Assembly: GCF_000156195.1 (NCBI RefSeq)
Contig: NZ_GG688328.1
Location: forward strand, 34,293 to 98,292
DNA length: 64,000 nt
From: Bacteroides finegoldii DSM 17565
GTDB lineage: Bacteria > Bacteroidota > Bacteroidia > Bacteroidales > Bacteroidaceae
Direction: 5' to 3'
A program made the position numbers and the translations under genes. The notes beneath the pieces were generated by a model. It saw nothing but the letters and a program-made list of their open reading frames with translations. It was not told the origin of the DNA and did no database searches. This document shows, one piece after another, positions 1-10,345 of the stretch (positions within the stretch are counted from its first letter, which is position 1; every line of letters starts with the position of its first letter).

Positions 1-1102
1 TCAGATAGAAATCACTTGCCGGGATAAAATAAACTTTATGCCACAACGGTATCTATCTGACAATGAAGTAACTCAAAAGTTAGTTGATGTCAATCCCAAT
101 AGTCAACGAGCCTACCCGAAAGGTTTGGATGTATTCGCGGCCTTTGGCACAGGTACTGCTGAAAGTTTGTTGATTGACTTTTATAAAGAGCCTAATAACT
201 GGAGCGAATATTCCAAAGAATTACAACAACTAAAGGATAAATTCAAAACAAGTAAATCCACACAACTCTCTGTCTACGAACTATGGATGAAGAGTTTGCT
301 CACCATGCAACAAACGGACAAGAATAATCCGGGATTCATGCAAACTCCTGAATGGGGATACAAGAATCTGAATACTGCTTTGGCTTCTTGGGCAGAGTTA
401 AAACACGATGCCATACTTTATGGAGAACAGCCGATGGCTGCTGAATGTGGAGGTGCCGGACCTCCCGATCCAATCGTTGTAGGATATGTAGAACCTAATC
501 TACCTTTCTGGAGGAAAATGGAGAACATTCTCCAGGCCACCCGACTAATCCTGCAACAGAACGATTGTATGACCGATGACCTGAAAGGAAAAACCGATCA
601 ATTGAATGACTACGTCACCTTCCTTATTCAAGTAACAGAAAAAGAACTGAGAGGAGAGAAACTGACAGAACCGGAATACCGGACACTGGAATATATGGGT
701 AGCAGTATTGAGTATTTCACTTTATCTGTGGTTGACCCAGATTTGCATCTGGATGATTGGTCATTAGTACAAGGTCCGGACAAGTCGATAGCCATAGTAG
801 CCGATATTTATACCCGCAATATAAGGGGTTGTAACAAGAATGGAATACTACATATAGCGACAGGAAATGCCAACAATATTTATGTCGTAGTAGAAATAGA
901 AGGCAACCTCTATTTGACTCGCGGGGCGACCTTCAGCTATTACGAGTTTGTCCAGCCACTAGGCACAAGGCTTACCGATGAAGAATGGCAAAAAATGCTG
1001 GAAGAAAAGAAAGCCCCCGCCGTACCAGAGTGGATGAAGAGTATCCTGATAGAGAAGGAGCCTCATGTAAATGAAAGAGTTTTTTATAGTTCCGGTTGTT
1101 AA
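1..1102 (+). CDS. DUF3160 family protein, C-terminal part (5' end outside window)
   Basis: The reading frame is open to the left edge, so the ATG at 38 is internal and only the last 366 or so residues are present. The family is recognised from the conserved run with PKGLDVFAAFG, the sequence LNTALASWAELKHD and the following ILYGEQ, which are typical of DUF3160 proteins (usually about 700-800 residues). The molecular function of the family is unknown; Bacteroides members are usually exported. The stop overlaps the start of the next gene (TAATG), so the two are translationally coupled. The DUF3160 assignment is from memory of family motifs. Confidence 0.8.
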   Translation, partial: QIEITCRDKINFMPQRYLSDNEVTQKLVDVNPNSQRAYPKGLDVFAAFGTGTAESLLIDFYKEPNNWSEYSKELQQLKDKFKTSKSTQLSVYELWMKSLLTMQQTDKNNPGFMQTPEWGYKNLNTALASWAELKHDAILYGEQPMAAECGGAGPPDPIVVGYVEPNLPFWRKMENILQATRLILQQNDCMTDDLKGKTDQLNDYVTFLIQVTEKELRGEKLTEPEYRTLEYMGSSIEYFTLSVVDPDLHLDDWSLVQGPDKSIAIVADIYTRNIRGCNKNGILHIATGNANNIYVVVEIEGNLYLTRGATFSYYEFVQPLGTRLTDEEWQKMLEEKKAPAVPEWMKSILIEKEPHVNERVFYSSGC

Positions 1103-2028
1103 TGAACTTTTATCAGATAAGCCGAATCACAGCTGACATTGGAATCATATTCCTAATGCTGGCTGCCTGTCAACAGCCTTCAGAAGAATGTCTGTCTATC
1201 GCTTTCACAGGAGACGTCCTTTTGGACAGGGGAGTACGCCAACAAATCCGAAAAAAAGGTGTCGAACACTTATTTGAATCAGTCACACCACTGTTCCGCT
1301 CCGTAGATGCAACAGTTATCAATCTAGAGTGCCCTATTACCTCCGTTCGTTCACCACTGCACAAGAAATATATCTTCCGCGCTGAACCAATATGGGCAAC
1401 AGTTCTATCCCAAGCCGGTATTACTCACGCTGCTATGGCAAATAATCATACAATAGATCAAGGACGAAACGGATTGACAGACACCAATCAATATCTCTTA
1501 TCCTCCGGAATTACTCCGGTAGGCTACGGAGATACTTCCACACAAAGTTGCCAGCCTGTTCTTATTAAGAAAGGAAAGATAGAAGTGGCACTTTACAACT
1601 CCGTTGCACTTCCTTTGGAAAACTGGGTATATCTGGAAAACAGTCCCGGTATCTGTCAGCAGCCGATAGAGGAACTGAAAGAAGAAATCACAAACTTCAA
1701 ACGGCAGAATCCCAAAAGTTACATAGTCGTTATTCTTCATTGGGGAGTAGAATATCAGCCCCTCCCTACCCTTGTCCAAAGAAAAGGTGCACACTCGCTC
1801 ATTCGCGCCGGAGCGGATGCAATCATCGGACACCATCCTCACATCATCCAAAAAGAGGAATATTACGATGGCAAACCAATCTTTTACAGTTTGGGGAATT
1901 TCGTATTCGACCAGCACAAACCGGAAACTACGCAAAGTTTAATTGTACAACTAAACTTTACAACCACAGAATGCAATGTCCAACTTCATCCTGTGGTTAT
2001 TAATCATTGCAAACCGGAACTCCAATAG
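1102..2028 (+). CDS. CapA-like metallophosphatase lipoprotein
   Basis: A protein of about 308 residues. The N-terminus is a lipoprotein signal ending LMLAAC. The mature part has the CapA/PgsA (PGA_cap) metallophosphatase pattern: FTGDVLLDRG near the start, NLECPIT, ANNHTIDQG, ILHWGVEY and GHHPHIIQ, followed by YSLGNFVFDQ, together carrying the metal-binding Asp, Asn and His residues. CapA proteins are linked to polyglutamate capsule synthesis in Bacillus, but Bacteroides homologues have no proven substrate. I chose the ATG at 1102, which overlaps the preceding stop, over the in-frame TTG at 1096. It converges on the trkA-like gene with a 23-nt gap and no visible terminator. Confidence 0.85.
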   Translation: MNFYQISRITADIGIIFLMLAACQQPSEECLSIAFTGDVLLDRGVRQQIRKKGVEHLFESVTPLFRSVDATVINLECPITSVRSPLHKKYIFRAEPIWATVLSQAGITHAAMANNHTIDQGRNGLTDTNQYLLSSGITPVGYGDTSTQSCQPVLIKKGKIEVALYNSVALPLENWVYLENSPGICQQPIEELKEEITNFKRQNPKSYIVVILHWGVEYQPLPTLVQRKGAHSLIRAGADAIIGHHPHIIQKEEYYDGKPIFYSLGNFVFDQHKPETTQSLIVQLNFTTTECNVQLHPVVINHCKPELQ

Positions 2029-2051
2029 CCGATATTCACATAAAGCAATTA

Positions 2052-2738
2052 TCAGATAGCTTTCCAGAAAGCCTGGAAATCACGGTATTTACCGTAACAA
2101 ACCAATTCGTCCCCCTCATTTACTTTCTCATCCTCCGGCAAATTGTTTTTCACATGAAGCTCTGTCAGGGAGATCCCCAAACAATTGGTTATTTTATCCG
2201 CACGTTTCAGCCCGATAAGTTTTAAATGAAACTCTCCATCCAAATTCAGTTCATTCACAAAATATCCCACAAACTTCTTCGGTACGGTAAACTTCACTAC
2301 ATAATATTCCGAGTCAATACGGAAACCCTCCATATTTGTCCCGAAGTCAAGTAATTGCACCAAGTTACGTGCAGCATCTTCTTCCGGAGTCAGAATCTTC
2401 TCCAAGTTGAAAGCCTCCAATACCGCCTTATGCACACCGTCAATTGCACGGGCATAAATACGGGCTACTTTCTTCTGCTTCAGCAGGGCCACTACCCGCA
2501 CAGACGCACCGAAGTTTTCGCCAATCGCCACAATCACCACATCCACACTATTCAGCGGAAGTACCGACAAAGATTGTTCGTCCGTCGCGTCAATTACAAA
2601 AGCAGTAGCCACCTTATCTTTGATTGCGTCCACACGGCCTTCGCTGATATCCGCACCAATAATTTCATGTCCCAATGCAGACAACTCTTCTGCCAACACA
2701 TGACCATAATTCCCTAAACCAATAATAATATACTTCAT
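2052..2738 (-). CDS. TrkA/KtrA-type potassium uptake regulatory subunit
   Basis: A cytoplasmic protein of 228 residues. It begins with a Rossmann RCK_N (TrkA-N) domain, seen as IIGLGNYGHVLAEEL and an Asp at the end of the second strand (GADIS), which fits NAD(H) or nucleotide binding. A TrkA_C domain follows from about residue 140. RCK subunits gate the membrane pore in response to nucleotides. The gene lies four bases downstream of the pore gene on the same strand, so the pair should be cotranscribed as a Ktr/Trk system. Length and domain order are normal for a single-RCK KtrA-type protein. Confidence 0.93.
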   Translation of the reverse strand: MKYIIIGLGNYGHVLAEELSALGHEIIGADISEGRVDAIKDKVATAFVIDATDEQSLSVLPLNSVDVVIVAIGENFGASVRVVALLKQKKVARIYARAIDGVHKAVLEAFNLEKILTPEEDAARNLVQLLDFGTNMEGFRIDSEYYVVKFTVPKKFVGYFVNELNLDGEFHLKLIGLKRADKITNCLGISLTELHVKNNLPEDEKVNEGDELVCYGKYRDFQAFWKAI

Positions 2739-2742
2739 ATCT

Positions 2743-4572
2743 TTAGTTTATGATGATGTTATCACTCGGATAACGGTATTTTGTATTCTTTTTCTGTTTC
2801 ACAATTCCAAGCATTAATGTTATCAAGCCCACGCGACCGATAAACATCAATAACGCTACCAATAATTTGCTTGCATCACACAAACTCGGAGTCAGATTCA
2901 AGCTGGAGCCTACCGTGCTAAGCGCTGAAACACATTCGAACGTCAATGCCATCAACGATGCTTGCGGTTCGAGCATACTCAAGATAAAAATAAAAAGAAA
3001 TAGCACGCTCAATGACATAACCACTGTTGCATTGGAACGCCGGATAGAATCATGAGACAACTCCCTACCAAACACCTCGACACGCTCCGTACCACGCAAC
3101 ACAGCTACGAGATTGAGAACAACTACCGCAAAGGCATTCACTTTGACACCACCGGCAGTAGACTGCGCCCCACCTCCAATCCACATCAACACCAGATAAA
3201 CCAACAACGTCTGTACACTCAGAGAGGCCAAATCGACACTGCTGAAACCGGCGGTTCGCGGACAAGTAGCATTAAAGAATGCCTGCGTCCATTTATCCGC
3301 AACAGGCATCCCCGCAAACGAAGCATTCCATTCGAAAGCGGCAATCGCCAATGTACCGATTACCAAAAGCAGAAAAGTCATTATCAGCACAATCTTCGTA
3401 TTTAAATTATAAAGATGATGCACCTTGTGCCTTTCCAACTTACGGGTACGGATAAACCTCCAGAAATGACGCAGATGATATAGAACGATATCCTTGAAGT
3501 TAACCAAAATAGGGAAACCAATCCCACCCAGAATAATCAAAAAGGAAACGGAGACAAACAACCAGTTATGATTGGTCATCACCATCGGATTCCCCAAATT
3601 GCCGGAAAGCGTAGAGAACCCGGCATTACAGAAAGCCGAAATGGAATGAAAAGCAGCAAAAGCCAGTTCCTCATCCAGATTCATCCCCAATGTACCATGA
3701 ATACTGAACCAGATAGAGACCATACCGATTCCTTCAATCACCAATGTAAAGCCCAATATATATAATAAGGTAGACAACAAAGAACCCAATGAATTGGAAC
3801 TGACCATATCCCGGACAACCAACTGATTATAAAGAGAGGTATTTCCCATAAAGAACATCGCAAAGAAACTCGTTAATGTCATCACTCCCAAACCACCGAT
3901 TTGAATCAGCAAGATTATAACAACGAGCCCTCCTGTCGTAAATGTAGTCGACACATCCACCGGTACTAGCCCCGTCACACACACCGCACTCGTAGCCGTA
4001 AACAGCGAATCGACCCAAGTAATGCCATTCACCGTACACTTTGGCAACATCAATAATCCCGTGCCAATAAGAATGATAGCCAGAAAACTGACTGCCAATA
4101 TCAAAGACGGGTTGGTACGCCGCCCCAACAGACGTACCAATCCGTTGGACAGATTCAATAAAGAAAAGACCAGCAATAATATCAAATGGTAAAATTTGCC
4201 ATCCAAGAACTCCCAGAACTGCAAGATAGCTCCTTCCTCCTCCGGACGATGAAAAATGACAGGTATCAAAGTCAGGTACAACAGCCCGCTCAATATCCAG
4301 GCCAATTTCCGATATTGCTTTTTAGTGCTCCTATATTCAAGCGAAATATGCAACGTTACATCAATCAGAAAGATAATCCATACAGCCTTATACAGAACTT
4401 GTATTTTCGCAATTTCATCTACCGACAACGGAAAGCCGTGTTCATAAATCACTCCGACAATTAGCGTAAGAGACGCTAAATAAGTTAAAGCCTCCACTAA
4501 GCCCAGTATAATTCGTATATAAGGTTTTAGCAGTTTATTCTGATATAACAGGAATTTATGATAAATCTTCAT
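2743..4572 (-). CDS. TrkH/KtrB-type potassium transporter pore subunit
   Basis: A polytopic membrane protein of 609 residues. All four pore-loop segments of the TrkH/KtrB family are visible: TSAVCVTGLVPVD, SISAFCNAGFSTLSGN, NATCPRTAGFSSVD and SALSTVGSSLNL, each with the selectivity-filter Gly. The first about 150 residues add hydrophobic segments before the conserved core, which is common in Bacteroidetes members. It pairs with the RCK subunit downstream. The ATG at 4572 is followed by a short basic stretch and the first membrane segment. A -7 box on this strand lies at 4596-4603. Confidence 0.93.
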   Translation of the reverse strand: MKIYHKFLLYQNKLLKPYIRIILGLVEALTYLASLTLIVGVIYEHGFPLSVDEIAKIQVLYKAVWIIFLIDVTLHISLEYRSTKKQYRKLAWILSGLLYLTLIPVIFHRPEEEGAILQFWEFLDGKFYHLILLLVFSLLNLSNGLVRLLGRRTNPSLILAVSFLAIILIGTGLLMLPKCTVNGITWVDSLFTATSAVCVTGLVPVDVSTTFTTGGLVVIILLIQIGGLGVMTLTSFFAMFFMGNTSLYNQLVVRDMVSSNSLGSLLSTLLYILGFTLVIEGIGMVSIWFSIHGTLGMNLDEELAFAAFHSISAFCNAGFSTLSGNLGNPMVMTNHNWLFVSVSFLIILGGIGFPILVNFKDIVLYHLRHFWRFIRTRKLERHKVHHLYNLNTKIVLIMTFLLLVIGTLAIAAFEWNASFAGMPVADKWTQAFFNATCPRTAGFSSVDLASLSVQTLLVYLVLMWIGGGAQSTAGGVKVNAFAVVVLNLVAVLRGTERVEVFGRELSHDSIRRSNATVVMSLSVLFLFIFILSMLEPQASLMALTFECVSALSTVGSSLNLTPSLCDASKLLVALLMFIGRVGLITLMLGIVKQKKNTKYRYPSDNIIIN

Positions 4573-4595
4573 ATCATATTTTTTATAACGTCGTG

Positions 4596-4603
4596 CAAAC
4601 TTA
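4596..4603 (-). promoter_or_regulatory. Bacteroides -7 promoter box for the Ktr operon
   Basis: The minus strand reads TAAGTTTG, matching TAnnTTTG, 24 nt upstream of the KtrB-type start. No convincing -33 TTTG was found at the usual spacing. It is back to back with the promoter of the tryptophan synthase gene. Confidence 0.5.
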
Positions 4604-4667
4604 ATTAAAATAACAATCGAAACCGATTCTTTGTTGACAAATTTATCTGAATATTAAAAATTTTGCC

Positions 4668-4675
4668 TACTTTTG
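4668..4675 (+). promoter_or_regulatory. Bacteroides -7 promoter box for trpB2
   Basis: The sequence TACTTTTG fits TAnnTTTG and lies 28 nt upstream of the ATG at 4704. The 131-nt region between the divergent genes holds both promoters and nothing else that I can see. Confidence 0.55.
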
Positions 4676-4703
4676 GCAGCAGATAATTAAAAACCACAAT
4701 ATT

Positions 4704-6074
4704 ATGAGTGACAAAAGAAAACGGTATATCCTACCGGAAGAAGAAATTCCACATTACTGGTACAACATTCAGGCTGATATGGTAAACAAGCCAATGCCAC
4801 CGTTGCACCCGAAAACTAAACAACCACTGAAAGCAGAAGATCTCTATCCTATCTTTGCGGAAGAGTTATGCCGACAGGAATTGAATCAGACCGATGCTTG
4901 GATTGAAATACCGGAGGAAGTACGCGAAATGTACAAATATTACCGCAGCACACCGTTAGTCCGTGCATACGGATTGGAAAAAGTACTCGGTACTCCGGCT
5001 CATATCTATTTCAAAAACGAAAGTGTAAGTCCCATCGGTTCTCACAAATTGAATTCCGCATTGGCACAAGCATACTATTGCAAGCAGGAAGGCGTAACCA
5101 ATATCACTACCGAAACAGGTGCCGGACAATGGGGAGCAGCTCTTTCTTACGCGGCAAAAGTCTTCGGTTTGGAAGCGGCCGTTTATCAAGTAAAGATCAG
5201 TTATGAGCAAAAGCCCTACCGCCGTAGCATCATGCAGACGTTCGGAGCACAGGTTACTCCTTCTCCATCCATGTCTACCCGTGCCGGTAAAGATATTCTG
5301 ACTGCCCACCCCAACTATCAAGGTTCATTAGGAACAGCTATTTCCGAAGCTATCGAACTGGCACAAATGACTCCCAACTGTAAATACACGCTTGGGTCGG
5401 TACTTAGCCACGTCACCCTTCACCAGACAATCATCGGTCTGGAAGCCGAAAAACAAATGGAGATGGCAGGTGAATACCCGGATATCGTAATCGGGTGTTT
5501 CGGAGGAGGTTCCAACTTTGGTGGTATCTCTTTCCCGTTCATGCGTCATAACATACTGGAAGGAAAGAAAACCCGTTTCGTGGCAGCCGAACCCGCTTCA
5601 TGCCCTAAACTGACACGCGGTAAATTCCAATATGACTTCGGTGACGAAGCCGGATATACTCCGCTCCTTCCGATGTTTACATTAGGACATAATTTTGCTC
5701 CGGCACATATCCATGCCGGTGGTCTTCGTTATCATGGCGCAGGTGTGATTGTTTCACAATTGCTCAAAGACAAATTGATGGAAGCGGTAGATATCCAACA
5801 GTTGGAATCATTCGAAGCCGGTTGCCTGTTCGCACAAGCAGAAGGTATCATTCCGGCTCCCGAATCCTGCCACGCCATTGCAGCTGCTATTCGTGAAGCT
5901 AACCAATGTAAGGAAACAGGGGAAGAAAAAGTTATCCTGTTCAACCTTTCCGGACACGGCCTGATCGATATGGCTTCATACGACAAGTATCTGGCAGGTG
6001 ATTTGGTCAACTATTCATTGACGGATGAAGATATTCAAAAGAATCTGGACGAAATCGGAAATTTAGAAAAATAA
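4704..6074 (+). CDS. TrpB2-type tryptophan synthase beta chain
   Basis: A PLP enzyme of 456 residues that would condense indole and serine to tryptophan. The Schiff-base lysine is K115 in PIGSHKLNSAL, and the phosphate-binding glycine-rich loop is GCFGGGSNFGG. The long N-terminal extension and overall length (standard TrpB is about 400) place it in the TrpB2 (COG1350) class. This gene stands alone with no trpA or other trp gene next to it, as is common for TrpB2, whose role may be indole salvage. A strong terminator follows at 6095. Confidence 0.9.
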   Translation: MSDKRKRYILPEEEIPHYWYNIQADMVNKPMPPLHPKTKQPLKAEDLYPIFAEELCRQELNQTDAWIEIPEEVREMYKYYRSTPLVRAYGLEKVLGTPAHIYFKNESVSPIGSHKLNSALAQAYYCKQEGVTNITTETGAGQWGAALSYAAKVFGLEAAVYQVKISYEQKPYRRSIMQTFGAQVTPSPSMSTRAGKDILTAHPNYQGSLGTAISEAIELAQMTPNCKYTLGSVLSHVTLHQTIIGLEAEKQMEMAGEYPDIVIGCFGGGSNFGGISFPFMRHNILEGKKTRFVAAEPASCPKLTRGKFQYDFGDEAGYTPLLPMFTLGHNFAPAHIHAGGLRYHGAGVIVSQLLKDKLMEAVDIQQLESFEAGCLFAQAEGIIPAPESCHAIAAAIREANQCKETGEEKVILFNLSGHGLIDMASYDKYLAGDLVNYSLTDEDIQKNLDEIGNLEK

Positions 6075-6094
6075 TAAGATTTTTAAATCATACA

Positions 6095-6129
6095 AATAAG
6101 CCTGGAATCATTTCCGGGTTTATTTTTTC
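6095..6129 (+). terminator. Intrinsic terminator after trpB2
   Basis: The stem AATAAGCCTGGAA pairs with TTCCGGGTTTATT (two G-U pairs) around a four-base loop and runs into TTTTTT. It sits 20 nt after the stop and separates the gene from the sensor gene that follows. Confidence 0.85.
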
Positions 6130-6163
6130 TATCTTTCATTATACCGTATATAAAAGATTTTAC

Positions 6164-6171
6164 TACCTTTG
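6164..6171 (+). promoter_or_regulatory. Bacteroides -7 promoter box for the HTCS gene
   Basis: TACCTTTG lies 28 nt upstream of the ATG at 6200. It suggests the sensor is transcribed separately from the polysaccharide genes it controls, as is usual for HTCS genes. Confidence 0.55.
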
Positions 6172-6199
6172 AAGCCATTATTAATCTTATGACCTAATA

Positions 6200-9100
6200 A
6201 TGAGCAACCTTAAAAATATAGTCATTTGCTTGCTATTTCTGTGTTTAGGTACCCATTCCGCTTTTTCGGAAATACCGGAACCTATCAACTTCTCTTACAT
6301 CTCCATCAATGAAGGATTGTCACAAAGCACTGTATTCGCCATCGATCAGGACAAACGGGGCAATATGTGGTTTGCCACTTATGATGGGGTAAACAAATAT
6401 GATGGATACGCATTCACGGTTTATCAACACAATGAAGATGATCCTAACAGCATTGCCAATGACATTTCAAGAATTGTCAAGACCGATAGTCAGGGACGGG
6501 TTTGGATAGGAACACGAGACGGTCTATCTTATTATGATGAAGAAAAAGACCAATTCAAGAACTTTTTCTATGAAAAAAAAGGCAAACGGCAACAGGTCAA
6601 CGGCATCGCAGAAATCTCTCCTGAGCAATTGTTGATAAGCACACAGGAAGGTCTGATCATGTTCGACAGCAAAGAATCCAAGTTTGTAGAAGATGCTTTC
6701 AGTACTGCCATGCACAAAATCATAGCTTCCGCTCTTTACCGGCATGGTGACATAATCTATATCGGTACGATGGAAGACGGGCTTTACAGTTATTCCGTCA
6801 CTCAAAAAAATCTGGAGAAAGTGACTCCTATATTGGATACCAAGCGGATTCAGGCTATTTTACAGCAATCTCCCACCCGAATATGGATAGCTACCGAAGG
6901 GGCAGGCTTATTATTGCTCAATCCGAAAACTAAAGAACTAAAGACATACCTCCATTCCTCCTCCGATCCGAAAAGTATAAGTTCCAATTACATACGTTCT
7001 CTGGCATTGGATTCACAAAACCGTCTATGGATAGGAACTTTCAATGATTTGAATATTTATCACGAAGCCAGTGACTCGTTCGTTTCATATAGCAGCAGTC
7101 CGGTAGAAAGCGGCAGCCTTTCGCAACGTTCCGTCCGAAGTATTTTTATGGATTCACAGGGAGGAATGTGGCTTGGCACCTACTTTGGCGGTCTCAACTA
7201 TTACCATCCCATCCGAAACCGATTCAAGAATATACAGCGCATCCCATATAAGAACTCATTGAGTGACAATGTAGTAAGCTGTATTGTAGAAGACAAGGAC
7301 AAGAATCTGTGGATAGGAACCAATGACGGCGGATTGAATCTATACAACACCAAGACACAACATTTCACCCATTACGCCTTGCAAGAAAACGAGCGTGAAA
7401 TCGGTATCGGTTCCAACAATATCAAAGCTGTATATGTGGATGAAGAAAAATCATTGGTATATATAGGTACACACGCCGGAGGATTGAACGTCCTCCACCG
7501 TAACAGTGGACGGATGGAAAGTTTTAATCAGCTGAACAGCCAGCTTATCAATGAGAATGTATATGCCATCCTTCCCGACAAAGACGGTAATCTCTTATTG
7601 GGAACACTCAGCGCTTTAGTCCGTTTCAATCCGAAAGAACGCAGTTTTACAACCATAGAAAAAGAGAAAGACGGCACGCCTTTCACTTCTCAACGAATCA
7701 CAATCTTATTCAGGGATTCCCACAAACGACTTTGGATTGGCGGTGAAGAGGGTATATCAGTCTTTCAACAGGAAGGACCGGAAATACAGAAAGTTACGAT
7801 ACTACCTGAATCATCAGTTACAAAGTTATTTACCAATTGCATTTACGAGGCTTCCAATGGTATTATTTGGATAGGCACACGTGAAGGAGTCTATTGCTTT
7901 AATGAGGAAGAAAAAACAATCAAACGATACACAACAATTAATGGACTGCCCAATAATGTGGTCTACGGCATACTGGAAGATACTTTCGGACGACTTTGGC
8001 TGAGTACCAATCGTGGTATTTCCTGTTTCAATCCGGAAACGGAAAAGTTCCGTAACTTTACAGAATCGGATGGATTACAAAGTAATCAATTCAACTCTTC
8101 CTCCTACTGCCGCACTTCCAACGGGCAAATGTACTTTGGTGGTATCAATGGTATCACTACTTTCCGTCCGGAATTGTTGCTGGACAATCCATACACTCCG
8201 CCGGTAGTAATAACCAAGCTACAGCTATTTAATAAAACGGTCCGTCCGGACGATGAAACAGGCATATTGACTAAAAACATCAGTGAAACTGAAAGTATCA
8301 CACTGAAATCCTGGCAAACAGCTTTCACCATTGAGTTCGTCGTATCCAATTATATTTCAGGACAACATAATACTTTCGCTTACAAGCTGGAAGGATACGA
8401 TAAAGAATGGTATTATCTGACAGACAAACGTAGTGTTTCCTACTCTAATCTGCCACAAGGGACTTATCATTTCATGGTAAAAGCCGCCAATAGTGACGGT
8501 AAATGGAACACTATCCCAACTGTACTCGAGATTATCGTACTTCCGATATGGTATAAAACATGGTGGGCTATTCTTCTTTTTCTAGCCACTTTTATCGGCT
8601 TCATCACTTTCGTTTTCCGTTTCTTCTGGATGCGCAAAAGCATGGAAGCTGAACTGGAAATAGAACGCAGAGACAAAGAACATCAGGAGGAAATCAACCA
8701 GATGAAAATGCGTTTCTTCATCAATATCTCCCATGAACTTCGTACCCCATTGACTCTTATCCTGGCTCCTCTGCAGGATATCATCAATAAGATAAGCGAT
8801 CGTTGGACACGAAACCAATTGGAATATATCCAACGAAACGCTAATCGTCTGCTACACCTTGTCAATCAGTTGATGGATTATCGCCGTGCCGAACTCGGAG
8901 TATTCGAATTAAAAGCCAAGAAAGCGAACGCTTACCAACTGATACAAGAAAATTTTTTGTTTTATGATAAACTGGCACGCCACAAAAAGATAACTTATAC
9001 TCTCCACTCCGATCTGGAAGATAAAGAGGTACTTTTTGATCCTAATTATCTGGAATTGATAGTAAACAACCTGCTTTCGAATGCTTTCAAATATACAGAA

Positions 9101-10261
9101 AGCGGACAAAGCATTACTGTCACGTTGAAGGAAGAAAATAATTATCTAGTGTTGCAAGTCAGTGATACCGGTATCGGTATTCCTATCAATAAACAGGGAA
9201 AAATATTCGAGCGTTTCTACCAGATCGAAAGTGAACATGTAGGAAGTGGTATCGGACTTTCATTGATACAACGTCTGGTCGAACTACATCACGGACATAT
9301 CGAACTGGATAGCGAAGAAGGAAAAGGAAGTACGTTCTCCGTCTATCTGCCACAGGATATAAGTATCTACAAGCCCTCCGAACTGGCTGCTAACGGCAAT
9401 AAGAGCGAGGAGGAACAGGTATATTCCACCAATTCCAAAGAAATGTATTTCATCGACACGGAAAAGGTGGAGAATGAAGCTATAGAATCCGGTGACAAAA
9501 AGCGAGGAACCATTCTCATCGTAGAAGACAACAATGAAATCCGGCACTATCTAAGTAGCGGGCTTGCCGAACTGTTCAATATATTAGAGGCAGGAAATGG
9601 CGAAGAAGCATTGGAGAAATTGAAAGGAAATGAGGTAGATATTATCGTGACTGATGTGATGATGCCTGTTATGGATGGTATCAAGTTATGCAAAAATGTG
9701 AAACAGAACATTCCGACCTGTCACATTCCGGTAATTATGTTATCAGCCAAAAGCGAAACAAAAGACCAGATGGAAGGTCTGCAAATGGGTGCGGACGACT
9801 ACATCCCCAAACCTTTCTCTCTTTCGATCCTGACCACGAAGATACAAAATATGATGCGTACACGCAGACGTATGCTTGAACGTTATTCCAAGTCTTTGGA
9901 AGTAGAACCCGAAAAGATCACGTTTAATGCCATGGACGAGGCTTTGCTTAAACGTGCCGTAAGTATTGTAGAAAAGAATATGGACAATATCGAGTTCTCC
10001 ACCGATGAGTTTGCCAGAGAAATGAACATGAGCCGCTCCAACCTGCACTTGAAACTGAAAGCGATTACCGGCGAATCCACGATCGACTTTATACGTAAGA
10101 TTCGTTTCAACGAAGCTGCCAAACTATTGAAAGACGGACGTTATACCGTAGCGGAAGTCAGTACAATGGTAGGATTCAATACCCCGTCTTACTTTGCTAC
10201 AAGTTTCAAGAAATATTTTGGATACCTTCCGACAGAATACATTAAGAGGACAAAAGGATAA
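6200..10261 (+). CDS. Hybrid two-component system sensor/regulator (HTCS) of the heparan sulfate locus
   Basis: A protein of 1353 residues with the full HTCS order. A signal peptide (about residues 1-24) is followed by periplasmic two-component propeller repeats with many WIGT-type blades. A Y_Y_Y domain and one membrane helix (about 780-805) come next. The HisKA domain has His845 in SHELRTP, and the HATPase domain has NLLSNAFKYT and DTGIGIP. The receiver domain has Asp1152 in VTDVMMPVMDG, and the C-terminus is an AraC-type helix-turn-helix. In B. thetaiotaomicron the equivalent is BT4663, which senses heparin or heparan sulfate oligosaccharides and activates the locus. The ligand here is inferred from the neighbours. 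All phosphotransfer residues are present. Confidence 0.95.
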   Translation: MSNLKNIVICLLFLCLGTHSAFSEIPEPINFSYISINEGLSQSTVFAIDQDKRGNMWFATYDGVNKYDGYAFTVYQHNEDDPNSIANDISRIVKTDSQGRVWIGTRDGLSYYDEEKDQFKNFFYEKKGKRQQVNGIAEISPEQLLISTQEGLIMFDSKESKFVEDAFSTAMHKIIASALYRHGDIIYIGTMEDGLYSYSVTQKNLEKVTPILDTKRIQAILQQSPTRIWIATEGAGLLLLNPKTKELKTYLHSSSDPKSISSNYIRSLALDSQNRLWIGTFNDLNIYHEASDSFVSYSSSPVESGSLSQRSVRSIFMDSQGGMWLGTYFGGLNYYHPIRNRFKNIQRIPYKNSLSDNVVSCIVEDKDKNLWIGTNDGGLNLYNTKTQHFTHYALQENEREIGIGSNNIKAVYVDEEKSLVYIGTHAGGLNVLHRNSGRMESFNQLNSQLINENVYAILPDKDGNLLLGTLSALVRFNPKERSFTTIEKEKDGTPFTSQRITILFRDSHKRLWIGGEEGISVFQQEGPEIQKVTILPESSVTKLFTNCIYEASNGIIWIGTREGVYCFNEEEKTIKRYTTINGLPNNVVYGILEDTFGRLWLSTNRGISCFNPETEKFRNFTESDGLQSNQFNSSSYCRTSNGQMYFGGINGITTFRPELLLDNPYTPPVVITKLQLFNKTVRPDDETGILTKNISETESITLKSWQTAFTIEFVVSNYISGQHNTFAYKLEGYDKEWYYLTDKRSVSYSNLPQGTYHFMVKAANSDGKWNTIPTVLEIIVLPIWYKTWWAILLFLATFIGFITFVFRFFWMRKSMEAELEIERRDKEHQEEINQMKMRFFINISHELRTPLTLILAPLQDIINKISDRWTRNQLEYIQRNANRLLHLVNQLMDYRRAELGVFELKAKKANAYQLIQENFLFYDKLARHKKITYTLHSDLEDKEVLFDPNYLELIVNNLLSNAFKYTESGQSITVTLKEENNYLVLQVSDTGIGIPINKQGKIFERFYQIESEHVGSGIGLSLIQRLVELHHGHIELDSEEGKGSTFSVYLPQDISIYKPSELAANGNKSEEEQVYSTNSKEMYFIDTEKVENEAIESGDKKRGTILIVEDNNEIRHYLSSGLAELFNILEAGNGEEALEKLKGNEVDIIVTDVMMPVMDGIKLCKNVKQNIPTCHIPVIMLSAKSETKDQMEGLQMGADDYIPKPFSLSILTTKIQNMMRTRRRMLERYSKSLEVEPEKITFNAMDEALLKRAVSIVEKNMDNIEFSTDEFAREMNMSRSNLHLKLKAITGESTIDFIRKIRFNEAAKLLKDGRYTVAEVSTMVGFNTPSYFATSFKKYFGYLPTEYIKRTKG

Positions 10262-10345
10262 GTCCGAATCCAAAAATGCTCGAAATTTGTTCTCAGATAA
10301 ATGGAGGAAGCAATATGATAGAAAGAGCATTACAACAAACCATTC